Below are positions 32,997-42,986 of a stretch of DNA of 64,000 nucleotides, in pieces. The DNA is from CAUZIZ01 sp965218775 (GTDB lineage: Bacteria; Acidobacteriota; UBA6911; RPQK01; JAJDTT01). Numbering within the stretch: position 1 is the first letter of the stretch; the number at the start of each line of letters is the position of its first letter. The notes below the pieces were generated by a model, which was not told where the DNA came from, did no database searches, and saw only the letters and a list, made by a program, of their open reading frames with translations. Location: contig CBDCLS010000006.1 of the NCBI GenBank assembly GCA_965218775.1, forward strand, positions 186,001 through 250,000, written 5' to 3'. A program made the translations under genes and the position numbers.

Positions 32997-35921
32997 CTAG
33001 TCGATATAGGAAAACTCTGCCGAGCTGAGAATGGCGTGGCTAAAGGAACTCAGCGCAGACCACTCCGCGGTGGACCGTCTTGGGGCTTCGTCTCTTTGAC
33101 TTTCCAGGTGTCCCACCCATTTTCCAGCTAGATCGTCCAGTGAATCCAGGGCCATCTGCTCCTCTGCCAAAGTGGGGAGACGTGAGAGTGCCTTAATATA
33201 GAGTTCCTCAACCTGCTTCTCGGGCTGCTCGGGAAAGGCATCGATCAAGCGGCCAGCCAGGTGACGGGACAATTCGCGGGCCATGTACCCATGCATGAGC
33301 TGAAGCGCCTGGGGCGCGACGGTGGAGTACCTGCGCTCGGTACAGTTGGGCGCCATCTGCGGTGAATCGAAAAGGTCCAGAAAGGTCATCGGTAGAAAGC
33401 GGCGTCTCTGGATATAGATAGCTCGCCGCCGACCCTTTTTGGATCCCTTGGCAATAACCTCACCATCCGGCTTCTTCTCGACCTCGTCTGCGGGTCCAAA
33501 CCTCAGAGGATCCAGACGGCCCGTGACCCTCAGGATGGAGTCGTAGAGGACCTCGGCCTCCATCCGCTTCATGGGCATGTGGGAGAGGAGCAGGTTGTAG
33601 GGATCGGCCTCTGTCTCCTCGCTGAGGTGAGAGCTTTGACGATAGGCCGAGGAAGTCATCATCAGCCGGTGCATGGTCTTGATGCTCCAACCACTTCGGA
33701 CGAACTCGTTTGCCAACCAATCCAGCAGTTCAGGATGTGAGGGTGGCGAACCGGAGCGCCCAAAGTCGGCAGGAGTAGCCACGATTCCCCGACCGAAGTG
33801 GTGCATCCAGATGCGGTTGACCATGACCCTGGCGGTCAGCGGGTGGTCCGCGTGGGTCAACCAGCGCGCCAGGGCGAGACGATTCCCGCTGGTTTCACCT
33901 CCTTCTCGGGTAGAAGCCGGCCGGAAGGGCGGCAATCCCTGGCGCAGCACTGCCGGCACACCAGGATAGACCCGATCGACGATGGAACCTGCTTCACCGC
34001 GCTGAAGCAGGTAGACTGGAGAAGGTTCCCCGCCCATCTCGAACAGTGCCCGTACGGCAGGCTCCTCTCGCAGCTTCTCCTTGAGTTCTGCCAGTGCCGT
34101 CGTGTGTTTCTCCAGCTGGGCCTTGAACTCGGGATCCTCAACGCCTACCTGCTGGTTCGTAATCTCGAGCGTGTCTTTGAAGCGGTGCGACAAATACTTC
34201 TGGGTCGGACTCCGTTCCTGCTCCGGAACGGCCAACAGCAGCTGTAGATCCTTTTGAATCGTCTTGGGCAGTGCCGCCAGGTGCTCCTCCTGCAGTTTCT
34301 GGCGCAGCGGCGCTGCCTTGACTTCGAACGACTTCTCCAGCCGGTCGATCTCGGCCTGGATAGGGGCATTGAACCGACTCACCTCCTGCTTGTCTTTCTC
34401 CGGCGCAACCTTCAGGTAGCGCTGCGTCGGGTCCAACCAGTCGTAGGGATCGTAGGAACTCTGCAGAATGGCACTCAGCCTATAATAGTCACGCTGAGTC
34501 AGGGGATCGTACTTGTGATCGTGGCAGCGAGCACAGCCCAGGGTCAGCCCCATGACAGAAGAGCTCAACACCTTGATCTCATCGTGCACCACATCCATCT
34601 TTTCAGCCAGCGATGCGTTCGAAGGCGAGTCGGTCGGGTCTGACGCCTGTCTCAAGAATCCAGTAGCCGCCAGCAGGTTCATCACGGACGGGGTAACCTC
34701 GTTTTCATAGTCCGCCAACTCGTCCCCTGCCAGCTGCTCGGTCAAGAATCGGTCATAGGGCTTGTCCTGATTGAGCGAACGGATGACGTAGTCGCGGTAG
34801 CGCCAGGCATGAGGACGGAAGCGGTCGGCGTGCTTGATGCCTTCGGTGTCCGCATAACCCGCCAGATCCAACCAGTGCTGAGCCCATCGTTCGCCGTAGT
34901 GGGCAGAGGCAAGCAGCCCTTCGATCATGCGCTCGTAGGCGTCGGGCTCCTTGTCGTCCAGATAGGCCCTCGCCTGGTCGGCCGTCGGCGGCATTCCTAT
35001 CAGATCCAGGTAGGCTCTGCGCAGCAGGATGTGGCGATCGGCTTCAGTAGAAAAGCCGAGTTTCTCCGCCTCAAGTCTGGCCAATAGGAAGGAGTCGACA
35101 GGGTTTCGGACCCGCTGTTTGTCCTGTACCTCCGGAACTGCAGGCCGCTTTCGGGGCTGAAACGACCAGAATTGTCGATCACTTTCGGCAACCGCTGGGT
35201 CCTGATCGTCTGCGGCATCCCGGGGCGGATCGGACGCAGCACCGGCGGCAATCCAGCGCCGCAGCGTTTCTACTTCGGCCATGGTCGGAGGACGTACTCG
35301 ATATTCGTAGAGGAGCTCGGAAGGCGGCATCTCCTCGTCGAGGATGCGTCGGAACAGGAGGCTGTTTTTGGGGTCGCCAGGCACCAGGGCGGGACCTGAC
35401 TTGCCTCCCTTGAGCCGCCCGGCGATGGTCCTCAGGTCCAGGCCGCCCTCCTGCTTGCGCTTTCCGTGACAGACGGCGCACCTCATGAGGAAGATGGGAA
35501 GAACGTCCTTTTCGGTGATGTCGACGGAAGCCACCTCCCCAGCTGCCGGGGTCGCACTGTCGATCCACTCCCGTAGGAGCGCGATCTCAGGCGGGCTCAA
35601 GCGCTGATCCCCAGGGGGCATGGCTCCCGAGACCACCTTTTCGATTAGAAGGCTTCTTTCCGATGAAGCGGGAAGGCCGGCCGGCCCAGACTTGCCCCCA
35701 GAGAGGATCGAGTCCACGGTCCTCAGATCTAGATCAGCCTGGGGGGCAGAATCCCCATGGCAGGTTAGGCAGTTGGCCTGGAGAATCGGAAGGACCGAGG
35801 ACTGGAAACGCTGCTCGAGGGGACTCTCTGCTACTGCATGGGTAACCGAGAAGAAAAAGGCAAGCCAGATCTGCCCACGAAACGCGGATCGTACCGCGAT
35901 CGAGTCAGGTCTTTGAAACAT
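32997..35921 (-). CDS. DUF1549/DUF1553 planctomycete-type cytochrome, pair A
   Basis: A 974-aa exported protein. The ATG at 35921 gives a signal peptide (GQIWLAFFFSVTHAVA). Two planctomycete cytochrome C domains lie at the N-terminus (CLTCH and CAVCH, each followed by 'LDLRT…GG.SGPA…P.S.LL…MPP'), then DUF1549 (FLLARLEAEKLGFSTEADRHILLRRAYLDLIGMPPT, HYGERWAQHWLDLA.YADT) with an additional CARCHDHKYDP, a coiled middle part, and DUF1553 (ALARWLTHADHPLTARVMVNRIWMHHFGRGIV). Two heme sites in tandem are one more than in pair B. The family is known only by conserved context with DUF1501; electron transfer linked to degradation of an extracellular substrate is the common inference. Confidence 0.9.
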   Translation of the reverse strand: MFQRPDSIAVRSAFRGQIWLAFFFSVTHAVAESPLEQRFQSSVLPILQANCLTCHGDSAPQADLDLRTVDSILSGGKSGPAGLPASSERSLLIEKVVSGAMPPGDQRLSPPEIALLREWIDSATPAAGEVASVDITEKDVLPIFLMRCAVCHGKRKQEGGLDLRTIAGRLKGGKSGPALVPGDPKNSLLFRRILDEEMPPSELLYEYRVRPPTMAEVETLRRWIAAGAASDPPRDAADDQDPAVAESDRQFWSFQPRKRPAVPEVQDKQRVRNPVDSFLLARLEAEKLGFSTEADRHILLRRAYLDLIGMPPTADQARAYLDDKEPDAYERMIEGLLASAHYGERWAQHWLDLAGYADTEGIKHADRFRPHAWRYRDYVIRSLNQDKPYDRFLTEQLAGDELADYENEVTPSVMNLLAATGFLRQASDPTDSPSNASLAEKMDVVHDEIKVLSSSVMGLTLGCARCHDHKYDPLTQRDYYRLSAILQSSYDPYDWLDPTQRYLKVAPEKDKQEVSRFNAPIQAEIDRLEKSFEVKAAPLRQKLQEEHLAALPKTIQKDLQLLLAVPEQERSPTQKYLSHRFKDTLEITNQQVGVEDPEFKAQLEKHTTALAELKEKLREEPAVRALFEMGGEPSPVYLLQRGEAGSIVDRVYPGVPAVLRQGLPPFRPASTREGGETSGNRLALARWLTHADHPLTARVMVNRIWMHHFGRGIVATPADFGRSGSPPSHPELLDWLANEFVRSGWSIKTMHRLMMTSSAYRQSSHLSEETEADPYNLLLSHMPMKRMEAEVLYDSILRVTGRLDPLRFGPADEVEKKPDGEVIAKGSKKGRRRAIYIQRRRFLPMTFLDLFDSPQMAPNCTERRYSTVAPQALQLMHGYMARELSRHLAGRLIDAFPEQPEKQVEELYIKALSRLPTLAEEQMALDSLDDLAGKWVGHLESQRDEAPRRSTAEWSALSSFSHAILSSAEFSYID

Positions 35922-36074
35922 CGATGAAGCAGCCTCGAGAAGCAACATCCCAGACCCACTTTCACTCGCCGAGGTCGATCAACAGGGTACCTTTCTCTTG
36001 AAGGTGAATCAATCTCGCCGTGACGATCGGCTCCTGTCCTCTGACAAGGGGCGACAAGACTCAAGACCGAACTG

Positions 36075-36800
36075 CTAGCTTGGCTGGCGAGACTTCACCT
36101 GAACGATTCTGTCTTCCTCCTGGCACCAGGCCGTCAGCCAGCCTCCATAAACACACCCCGAATCCAATCCCATGCTTCGAGTGTCGCGGTAGTATCCTCG
36201 GGCCGCCCAATGGCCATGAACCACGAGCGTCTCTCCCTGATAAAAGGAATCCCAGGAACGACAGGGAGGCGGACAGACTTCCGGCACACCTTTGTGAGAG
36301 CACCTCCTACCGTCCTTCCTGCAGCAGCGAACCGAGGTCGCAAAAGAGACGTCTTTACTCTGCAGCCAGGCGTCGGTGTGCGGTGGCTCGTTGATGACAC
36401 TCGAGATAGCGGGGAGGCTCCAGACAGGGCTCAGTCCGGCGTGGACAATCCAGCAGTCCGGACCGTCTCCGGCTGAGGGCAAATAGACCAGAATCGGCAG
36501 GGTCCTCAGCTCTTCTAGCAGCTCTGCGGCATCCCCGGCTCCGAACAGTCGCTGGAGCGATGCTAGCCGCTTTGGTCGGGTTCCTGAGAATGAGAGGAGA
36601 GCGCTGACTTCGTGGTTGCCGAGGATCCCTCGGCCCCCGACACTGCGCCACAGACGCAGGACCGCCAGCGAATCAGGTCCGCGATTGATCAGGTCACCGA
36701 GGCACCATAACTCGTCTCGAGCGGGATCGAAGTTGATCCGCTCAAGTAGTTCTCCAAACTCGCCAAAGCAGCCCTGAATGTCTCCAACAATCCAGCGCAC
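36075..36800 (-). CDS. ApaH-like symmetrical diadenosine tetraphosphatase / metallophosphoesterase
   Basis: A 241-aa cytoplasmic protein. The GTG at 36800 is preferred because GGGAGG stands six bases before it. All calcineurin-like metal motifs are visible: IVGDIQGCFGEF, CLGDLINRGPDS, GNHE, WIVHAGL and VVHGH. ApaH hydrolyses Ap4A to two ADP and also removes Np4N caps from RNA 5' ends. It lies 26 bp after the PIN-toxin gene on the same strand and could be co-transcribed with it. Confidence 0.85.
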   Translation of the reverse strand: MRWIVGDIQGCFGEFGELLERINFDPARDELWCLGDLINRGPDSLAVLRLWRSVGGRGILGNHEVSALLSFSGTRPKRLASLQRLFGAGDAAELLEELRTLPILVYLPSAGDGPDCWIVHAGLSPVWSLPAISSVINEPPHTDAWLQSKDVSFATSVRCCRKDGRRCSHKGVPEVCPPPCRSWDSFYQGETLVVHGHWAARGYYRDTRSMGLDSGCVYGGWLTAWCQEEDRIVQVKSRQPS

Positions 36801-36826
36801 GCAACCTCCCGTCGGCAGCCAGGTTA

Positions 36827-37273
36827 TCACTGGGAAACGTCATTCAGAGTCGGGTTTCGGACACGGAGGCCAGAGTAGCGGCTGAAGTCGCGGTCGGCAG
36901 TCCACAGCTCGCGAACCCCATTATGGATACAAAGGGCAGCTACCCGAGCATCATGGACCTGGGGCCCTGAAATCAAACCCCGTCCGATCAGCCGCTGAAG
37001 TTCGATCCAGTAGCCGGGCCCTTCGGCTAGCAAGACCAGACTGGGAGACTCCAACCAGGCCTGCACTTGTGACAAAGCCACCTCAACCGGGGTCGGTGGG
37101 GCATAGATCCGCGGGTGGGTGACGATGGCCAGGAACTCATGGAGGCAAGGCCAGGGGATGGCCCAGGACGCTCTTCCTTCAGCCAGTTCAGAGACGCTGA
37201 GACTAGCGGGTCCATGCCACTGGGAATCCTCGCGATGAGCATAGACCAGGATGTTGGTGTCCAGGGCTATCAT
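36827..37273 (-). CDS. PIN-domain ribonuclease toxin (VapC-type)
   Basis: A 148-aa PIN protein with the usual acidic residues: Asp5 in MIALDTNILVYAH, Glu in CLHEFLAIV, Asp in GPQVHDARVAALC, and Asp in ELWTADRDFSRY. These enzymes cleave RNA, often tRNA, and are neutralised by a small antitoxin. The start overlaps the stop of the antitoxin gene (ATGA), the typical toxin-antitoxin arrangement. All four carboxylates are kept, so it is probably active. Confidence 0.88.
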   Translation of the reverse strand: MIALDTNILVYAHREDSQWHGPASLSVSELAEGRASWAIPWPCLHEFLAIVTHPRIYAPPTPVEVALSQVQAWLESPSLVLLAEGPGYWIELQRLIGRGLISGPQVHDARVAALCIHNGVRELWTADRDFSRYSGLRVRNPTLNDVSQ

Positions 37274-37515
37274 CCACCGCGTCCTTCATAGGCGATCTCG
37301 CGTATACGGCTCCAGTCGCCCTCCGTTAGACCGGGCTGAACTCCTTGCCCCTTGAAACTTGCCTGTCGCAGGTGAAAACTCCCAGCGGATCTCCTTCCAC
37401 TCAATACCTTTCGCAAACCCGATTCAACCAGTGACTTTACGGTTGTCTTTTCCAGCGCCGCTACCGTCTTTGCCTCCTCTAGGAGAGAGTCAGCAATATC
37501 TATGGTTGTCTTCAT
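37270..37515 (-). CDS. VapB-type antitoxin
   Basis: An 81-aa protein starting at the ATG 37515 (MKTTIDIADSLLEEAKTVAALEKTTVKSLVESGLRKVL). The pattern is a ribbon-helix-helix-type DNA-binding N-terminus as in VapB/DUF2191 antitoxins, followed by a basic-aromatic tail that would wrap the toxin. It overlaps the toxin start by four bases and very likely autoregulates the pair. The longer frame to 37587 lacks a supporting start signal. Confidence 0.8.
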   Translation of the reverse strand: MKTTIDIADSLLEEAKTVAALEKTTVKSLVESGLRKVLSGRRSAGSFHLRQASFKGQGVQPGLTEGDWSRIREIAYEGRGG

Positions 37516-37614
37516 ATGGGTAACTGTATCATCTAATCTGACGGACCTCAATCGGGCTCTTTCCAGAAGCTGTTTCAGTAGAGTCATTCTGGAAACCGGC
37601 TCTACAGCCCTTTC

Positions 37615-39015
37615 TCACGAGGCAATGATTTCTTCGACCACTCGGCCGTTAACATCGGTCAGTCTAAAATCACGACCGCTGTATCGGTAGGTAAGCTTGG
37701 TGTGATCCAGGCCCAAGAGGTGGAGCATGGTCGCCTGTAGATCGTGGACGTGGACCGGATCCTCCTCCGCCTTGAAGCCAAACTCATCGGTGTTTCCGTG
37801 GGTCATCCCGCCCCTGACGCCACCGCCAGCCAGCAGCACCGAGAAGCCGTGGTTGTTATGATCCCGCCCGTTCTGAACGGCCACCAGCCCTCCTACTTCG
37901 ACCGTCGGAGTTCTCCCGAACTCACCTCCGATCACAACCAGAGTTTCGTCGAGGAGTCCCGTCGACCGCAGATCGTGGATCAGGGCGGCCATTGGCTTAT
38001 CCGATTGTGCCGTCAGCGAACGCATGCGAAGGATGTCGTCGTGGGTGTCCCAGGGCTGGCTGCTTCCGTAATAGACCTGCACCATGCGGACTCCCCGTTC
38101 GATCAGTCTCCGCGCGATAAGGCAGCCCCGTGCGAAATCTCCTTCCCCGTACAGGGAGCGGGTGGCCTCGCTTTCCTGTCTGACATCGAAGGCGTCCATG
38201 GCCTCGGCCTGCATCCGATAGGCGACCTCCATCGAGTGGATGGTCGCCTCGAATTCAGGGGCGGACCCGTGACGCTCGATGTGAAGCTGGTTGAGCTGAC
38301 CGAGTAGATCCAGCTGGCTCCGCTGCTGAGAGGACCCGGTTGTTGCGTTGCGCAGATTGGGAACCAGCTTCTCGGGATCGGAATCGTTGTTCCTGATGTA
38401 GGTCCCCTGAAAGGCTCCTGGAAGGAAGGCGGAAGACCATAACTGGGGTCCTACCACGGGTAAGCCCGGACAAAGGACCACATAGCCGGGCAGGTTCTGG
38501 TTTTCGGTGCCCAATCCATAGGTCAGCCAGGAGCCCAGCGAGGGATGCCCGGGAATCCGTTGGCCACAATTAAACATGAACAGCGAGGGCTCGTGAAAGG
38601 GCATGTCCGTGTACATGGACTTGATCACGCAGATGTCGTCGATGCAGCCTCCCAGATGCGTAAAAATCTCACTGACCGGGATCCCACTCTCCCCTCTCCG
38701 TTCGAACTCGAAGGGTGAGCGCATCAAATGCCCGGTTCTGCGCTCGGTTTCCAGATTGCCGGCAGGGTAGGGCTGACCGTCATACTTCTCCAGCATCGGC
38801 TTATAGTCGAACGAATCGACATGAGAGGGTCCGCCATTCAGGAACAGGAAGATGACCTGCTTGGCCTTGCCCGGGAAATGCGCCGGCCTGGGAGCCAGCA
38901 CGGACAGGGGACTCTGGGGCTGGGCCAGAAGGTTGGAGGCGGCTACCATGCCGAATCCAGTGCCCACGCTTCGGAGCAACTGTCGCCGATCTATCAAGGC
39001 CCCGGGAGATCTCAT
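37615..39015 (-). CDS. DUF1501 secreted protein, pair B
   Basis: A 466-aa protein with a Tat-like N-terminus (IDRRQLLRSVGTGFGMVAASNLLA). DUF1501 motifs are intact: QVIFLFLNGGPSHVDSFDYKPML, GVRMVQVYYGSSQPWDTHDDI, LLDETLVVIGGEFGRTP, GRDHNNHGFSVLLAGGGVRGG, HDLQATMLHLLGLDHTKLTYR. It follows the pair B cytochrome gene with a 19-bp gap. About one third identical in pattern to pair A, so the pairs are ancient paralogues rather than a recent duplication. Confidence 0.9.
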   Translation of the reverse strand: MRSPGALIDRRQLLRSVGTGFGMVAASNLLAQPQSPLSVLAPRPAHFPGKAKQVIFLFLNGGPSHVDSFDYKPMLEKYDGQPYPAGNLETERRTGHLMRSPFEFERRGESGIPVSEIFTHLGGCIDDICVIKSMYTDMPFHEPSLFMFNCGQRIPGHPSLGSWLTYGLGTENQNLPGYVVLCPGLPVVGPQLWSSAFLPGAFQGTYIRNNDSDPEKLVPNLRNATTGSSQQRSQLDLLGQLNQLHIERHGSAPEFEATIHSMEVAYRMQAEAMDAFDVRQESEATRSLYGEGDFARGCLIARRLIERGVRMVQVYYGSSQPWDTHDDILRMRSLTAQSDKPMAALIHDLRSTGLLDETLVVIGGEFGRTPTVEVGGLVAVQNGRDHNNHGFSVLLAGGGVRGGMTHGNTDEFGFKAEEDPVHVHDLQATMLHLLGLDHTKLTYRYSGRDFRLTDVNGRVVEEIIAS

Positions 39016-39034
39016 AAACTTGTGTTACAGCGTA

Positions 39035-41749
39035 CTAGTTTATATACAGAAACTCATTCGAGCTGAGAAGAGTCTGGGTATAGCGCGGCCAGGCATCGCC
39101 CTCGTGCTCCACGAAACCCAATCCAATCTGCATTTCCTTTGAAGTCGGCGGTCGCCCGAAGAGGAGGTGATAGGCGCGGGAAATCCTGGCCTGGCTTTTC
39201 CCACCGGCTTCCTCCTGGAGGCGCTGCGACAGGGCCCTCGCCATCCTCACGACCAGCTCGCTGTTCAGGAAGAAGAGTCCTTGCAGGGGGGTGTTGGTCA
39301 AGATCCTCTTGGGACTGCTGCTGTTGGGATTGGGAAAGTCGAACAGGGCGAGCATCGTATCCAGGTGTCTGCGGCTGATAAAGCCGTAGACGGTGCGCCT
39401 CAGATTTGACTCGTCGTCCAGTCTGAAGGCGGCTTCCCCGGCCTCGAGATCGAGTTTTCCAGCGACCTGCAGAATGGAGTCGCGCAGTGCTTCGGCGTCC
39501 AGACGCCGAGGACGATACCGCCACAACAACCGACTCTCTGGATCGACCTTGTAGTTGGCCTCCGAGAATCGGCTGCTCAAGGCATAGGTGGAGGAAAGCA
39601 TGATTTCGCGGTGCATCGCCTTGATCGACCAACCCTTCTCGACGAAACGCAGTGCCAGGTAATCGAGTAGCTGGGGATGACTGGGACGATCGCCCGTCTG
39701 ACCCAGGTTGCTGGGCGTCCGAACAATTCCCTGCCCGAAGTGATGCAGCCAGATCCGGTTCACCATGACCCTGGCAGTCAGGGGATTGTGGGGGCTGGCA
39801 ATAGCCTCGGCCAGTTCCAGACGACCGCTACCCTCGGTAAAGGGCTGAGGCTCGGACTGGCTCAGGATGGTAAGGAACCTCCGGGGTACCTCTTCGCCCA
39901 GATTGTTCGGATTGCCGCGGATGCGAACCCTCTCGTTTGTGGGCTTCTCCTTGTCCGAAATCACGTGGTAGAAGGGATACTTTTCCGGCATCGCGGCCTC
40001 GAGCTTCTCAACCCGGTGACGCAAGGTCTCCAGATGAGTCTTCCAGACACCGTCGAGGAACCGATCGAGCTGGTCTTCGCCGTAGTAGAGAATCCCACTC
40101 TCAAACTTGGTTGGAGCGCTGAACTCCTTCTCCGAAGCCAGATCACGCCATAAGAAGTACCTGTCTCTTTCCAGGGAGAGCAGCTCGGTCTTTCCGATTT
40201 CCACCCGGTTCTTTCCATGCGTCCGCCGCTCGTTCTCCTCGTCGACTTCTCTCTTCTCGCGGATTACAGAGATAATTAGGGTTTCGACCGAGAGGGCTAT
40301 CTCCTCAATCTGATCCGAGGTCGCACCCGAGGCGCGCGCCTGATCCCACTGATCAAGAAAAGGGTGATCCCTGGGAGATTTCGACAGGTATTCCACCCAT
40401 CCCTCCAGAGTCTCAAGGTCGAGCTTCTGCTGCTCGGCAACGCGGTCGAGCCCCTGACTCTGTTTGGAAGTCAGGACTCTCCACGACGCCTGGATATAGC
40501 GCGAGGTCTGGTGTGCGAGGGCCTCGATCAGCTGATTGCGTTGGTTCTCTCGAAATTCAGCGAGGGCATCCTTCTCAGTCTTGAGTCTCTCCTCCTTCTC
40601 ACGGTACTGCCTGACGACCTCTTGCCTGGACAGAGGGTGCTCGTCGATCTTGGCACTATTGAAGACACCCAGGAGGGCGTAGTAGTCCTCGGTTGGAATC
40701 GGGTCGAACTTGTGATCGTGACACTGGGCGCAACCCCCGGTGAGCCCCAGAAAGGTCTTGGTAGTCGCATCTACTCGATCATCCTGAAACTGCGGACTGA
40801 GGGCGTAGAAGCCAAGACCTCCCACGTAGTTCTCGCCCCGCCCCTGCAAGAGATCTCCGGCCAACTGTGCTTTGACGAACTGGTCGTAGGCAAGGTCCTG
40901 GTTGAAGGCGTCGATGACCCAGTTCCGGTAGCGAAAGGCATTCAGATACGGTTCATCCTTTGTGGAGTTCAACTTGTCGTCGGAATAGCGGGCCAGGTCC
41001 AACCAGAAACGCCCCCAACGCTCTCCATATCGGGAGGAGGCAAGGAGACGATCCACAACCCGATCGAAGGCCTCGGGAGACTTGTCCTGGAGAAAGGCGC
41101 TGACCTCGCCGGGAGTCGGGGGCAATCCGATCAGATCGAAGTGGGCCCGGCGCAGCAGCGTCCGACGGTCCGCTGGCTCTACCGGATCGAGGCCTTGGTC
41201 CTCTAGTCGTGAGAGCACGAAATGGTCGAGAGGAGATCGAACCCAACCCTGATTTTTCACCGGAGGCATGTCGACCGGACCAGGGGGTTGAAACGACCAG
41301 AAACTACGTTGCTCCGGACGGATCACATACCGACCTTCCTTCCTTGCGACTGGAGGAGAAGAGCTTTCGTCTGGCCAGACAGCGCCGGCTCTGATCCAGG
41401 TCACCAGATTCTCGATCTGGTCGCCCCGGAGCTTACTCTGCGGGGGCATCTTCAGACGGTCATGAGTCTGCCGCACTGCCTGGATCAAGAGGCTCTGCTC
41501 AGGATGCCCTGGCACAATGGCCGGCCCGGAGTTTCCCCCCTTCAGGAGCGCCTCACGGGACTTCATCGCCAGCCCTCCCATAGCGGTGGCGGCGTGACAG
41601 GCAAAGCATTGCTCCGCCAGCAGAGGTCGCACTCTCATCTCAAAGAACTCAGCCGCATCCCCGGGCTGAGCTTCCATTGAGGCACACAGGAACAAGGAGA
41701 GGAGCGCCCCTGCTGCGGCACCGAAGCACAAACGTGAGTACCGGTCCAC
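39035..41749 (-). CDS. DUF1549/DUF1553 planctomycete-type cytochrome, pair B
   Basis: A 904-aa exported protein; the GTG start (41749) has AAGGAGG upstream and opens a signal peptide (FGAAAGALLSLFLCASMEAQ). One N-terminal heme domain (CFACHAATAMGGLAMKSREALLKGGNSGPAIVPG), then DUF1549 (FVLSRLEDQGLDPVEPADRRTLLRRAHFDLIGLPPT, YGERWGRFWLDLARYSDD, CAQCHDHKFDPI), a charged coiled-coil-like middle (about 400-560), and DUF1553 (LAEAIASPHNPLTARVMVNRIWLHHFGQGIVRTPSN). Its partner DUF1501 gene follows directly. Presumably a periplasmic oxidoreductase of unknown substrate. Confidence 0.9.
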   Translation of the reverse strand: MDRYSRLCFGAAAGALLSLFLCASMEAQPGDAAEFFEMRVRPLLAEQCFACHAATAMGGLAMKSREALLKGGNSGPAIVPGHPEQSLLIQAVRQTHDRLKMPPQSKLRGDQIENLVTWIRAGAVWPDESSSPPVARKEGRYVIRPEQRSFWSFQPPGPVDMPPVKNQGWVRSPLDHFVLSRLEDQGLDPVEPADRRTLLRRAHFDLIGLPPTPGEVSAFLQDKSPEAFDRVVDRLLASSRYGERWGRFWLDLARYSDDKLNSTKDEPYLNAFRYRNWVIDAFNQDLAYDQFVKAQLAGDLLQGRGENYVGGLGFYALSPQFQDDRVDATTKTFLGLTGGCAQCHDHKFDPIPTEDYYALLGVFNSAKIDEHPLSRQEVVRQYREKEERLKTEKDALAEFRENQRNQLIEALAHQTSRYIQASWRVLTSKQSQGLDRVAEQQKLDLETLEGWVEYLSKSPRDHPFLDQWDQARASGATSDQIEEIALSVETLIISVIREKREVDEENERRTHGKNRVEIGKTELLSLERDRYFLWRDLASEKEFSAPTKFESGILYYGEDQLDRFLDGVWKTHLETLRHRVEKLEAAMPEKYPFYHVISDKEKPTNERVRIRGNPNNLGEEVPRRFLTILSQSEPQPFTEGSGRLELAEAIASPHNPLTARVMVNRIWLHHFGQGIVRTPSNLGQTGDRPSHPQLLDYLALRFVEKGWSIKAMHREIMLSSTYALSSRFSEANYKVDPESRLLWRYRPRRLDAEALRDSILQVAGKLDLEAGEAAFRLDDESNLRRTVYGFISRRHLDTMLALFDFPNPNSSSPKRILTNTPLQGLFFLNSELVVRMARALSQRLQEEAGGKSQARISRAYHLLFGRPPTSKEMQIGLGFVEHEGDAWPRYTQTLLSSNEFLYIN

Positions 41750-41927
41750 TCACTTCCTCCTTATCCTTTGGAATCCCGATCAAAGCAAGCTCGGCGGTGG
41801 CTCAAAGTATAGCCAGTCCATCAGAACTCCGTCAACGAGCCCCAGAACCTCTGGGTTCCCTCTGGTGTCCGAGCTCGACCACTACCACCGTTGCTATAGA
41901 AGCTCGATCTGTACTAAGTTCGAATAG

Positions 41928-42965
41928 ATGCAGAAAGGATGGTCCCTGGAAGAGTCTTTACGAACGCTTCGCCAGCACACGGGTATTGTGATTCCTACCT
42001 TTGCACCTCCCAATGTGGACGCGTCGCTCAGCCGTCAACTTCTGGAGGACACGGTCCATGCCTGTGTCCAGCAGGTTGACGACCCCATGTCCATCTGTCT
42101 CAGTGTAGACGGTGAGAACTGCGGGAAAGACATGGCCGAGGAGCTCGCCAGTCACTTCGGCGTCATGGTCTGCTCTACGCCCGAAAACAAAGGCAAGCTT
42201 CACGCACTGCGAAACGGGGTGGATCGAATCTTTGCCGAATCCAAGCATCGCTATCTGGCCACGCTAGATGCCGACGGAGATCACTTTCCCAACGAGCTCG
42301 TTAACCTGCTGCGGGCTGCAAACCATATCCAGCGATCGCGAGGGATCGAGAAGCTGTTAGTCCTGGGCCGCCGCATCTCGCGACACCATCCCATGGGGTA
42401 TCTGCGAGGAGAGCTGGAGGAGCTCGCCGACCGTGTACTTCTGGATGCGCTTGCATACGACGCCTCCCTTCGAGGGCACCCGCTCCGCTTCGAATACGCC
42501 ACCAGCCTGGAGGAGTTTCCGGATTTCCACTCCGGCTACAAGGTCTTCAGCAGAAGCGTCGTGAGGGATGTCTTCCTGGAAGAGCCAATTCTCTGCGGAG
42601 TGTCCCAGAATGCCTACTACAAACATGGCGTCGAGGCGGTGATGACGGTAGAAGCAATCAAGAGCGGTGCCTATCTGGTAGGGGTCAACCGCAGCACTCT
42701 GAATGAACAGCCGCTCTCAGTCTTCGGGTTGCTGAATCGAATCCGGGTGACTGCGGACAAGATCCTCTGGCCTTGCCGGAGGCTCGAAGTCCCCTCGCAC
42801 TTCGTGGTCCAGTGGCTGCGAAATCATATGGCTCGCCTACAGCTGGGCACCCTGGCGCCGCAGGGGAAGGATGAGCTCCGGCAGATCCGGCAATTGGTCC
42901 TGAAGGAATTGGGGGCTCCAGCCGTGGAGGATGAGGAAGGCTGGTGGGGTCCGCTGTTTATCTAG
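41928..42965 (+). CDS. Family-2-like glycosyltransferase
   Basis: A 345-aa protein with a GT-A nucleotide-sugar fold: IVIPTFAPPNVD at the N-terminus, SICLSVDGENCGKDMAEELA, TPENKGKLHALRNGVDRIF, and the metal-binding DADGDHFP (DxD-type). A later FHSGYKVFSRSVVRDVF may position the acceptor. No membrane helix is evident, so it probably acts at the cytoplasmic face. It stands alone between the pair B cytochrome (divergent) and a convergent HAD gene, so no pathway can be inferred. Confidence 0.7.
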   Translation: MQKGWSLEESLRTLRQHTGIVIPTFAPPNVDASLSRQLLEDTVHACVQQVDDPMSICLSVDGENCGKDMAEELASHFGVMVCSTPENKGKLHALRNGVDRIFAESKHRYLATLDADGDHFPNELVNLLRAANHIQRSRGIEKLLVLGRRISRHHPMGYLRGELEELADRVLLDALAYDASLRGHPLRFEYATSLEEFPDFHSGYKVFSRSVVRDVFLEEPILCGVSQNAYYKHGVEAVMTVEAIKSGAYLVGVNRSTLNEQPLSVFGLLNRIRVTADKILWPCRRLEVPSHFVVQWLRNHMARLQLGTLAPQGKDELRQIRQLVLKELGAPAVEDEEGWWGPLFI

Positions 42966-42986
42966 GCATTGGCGAATTTCTCTCCT

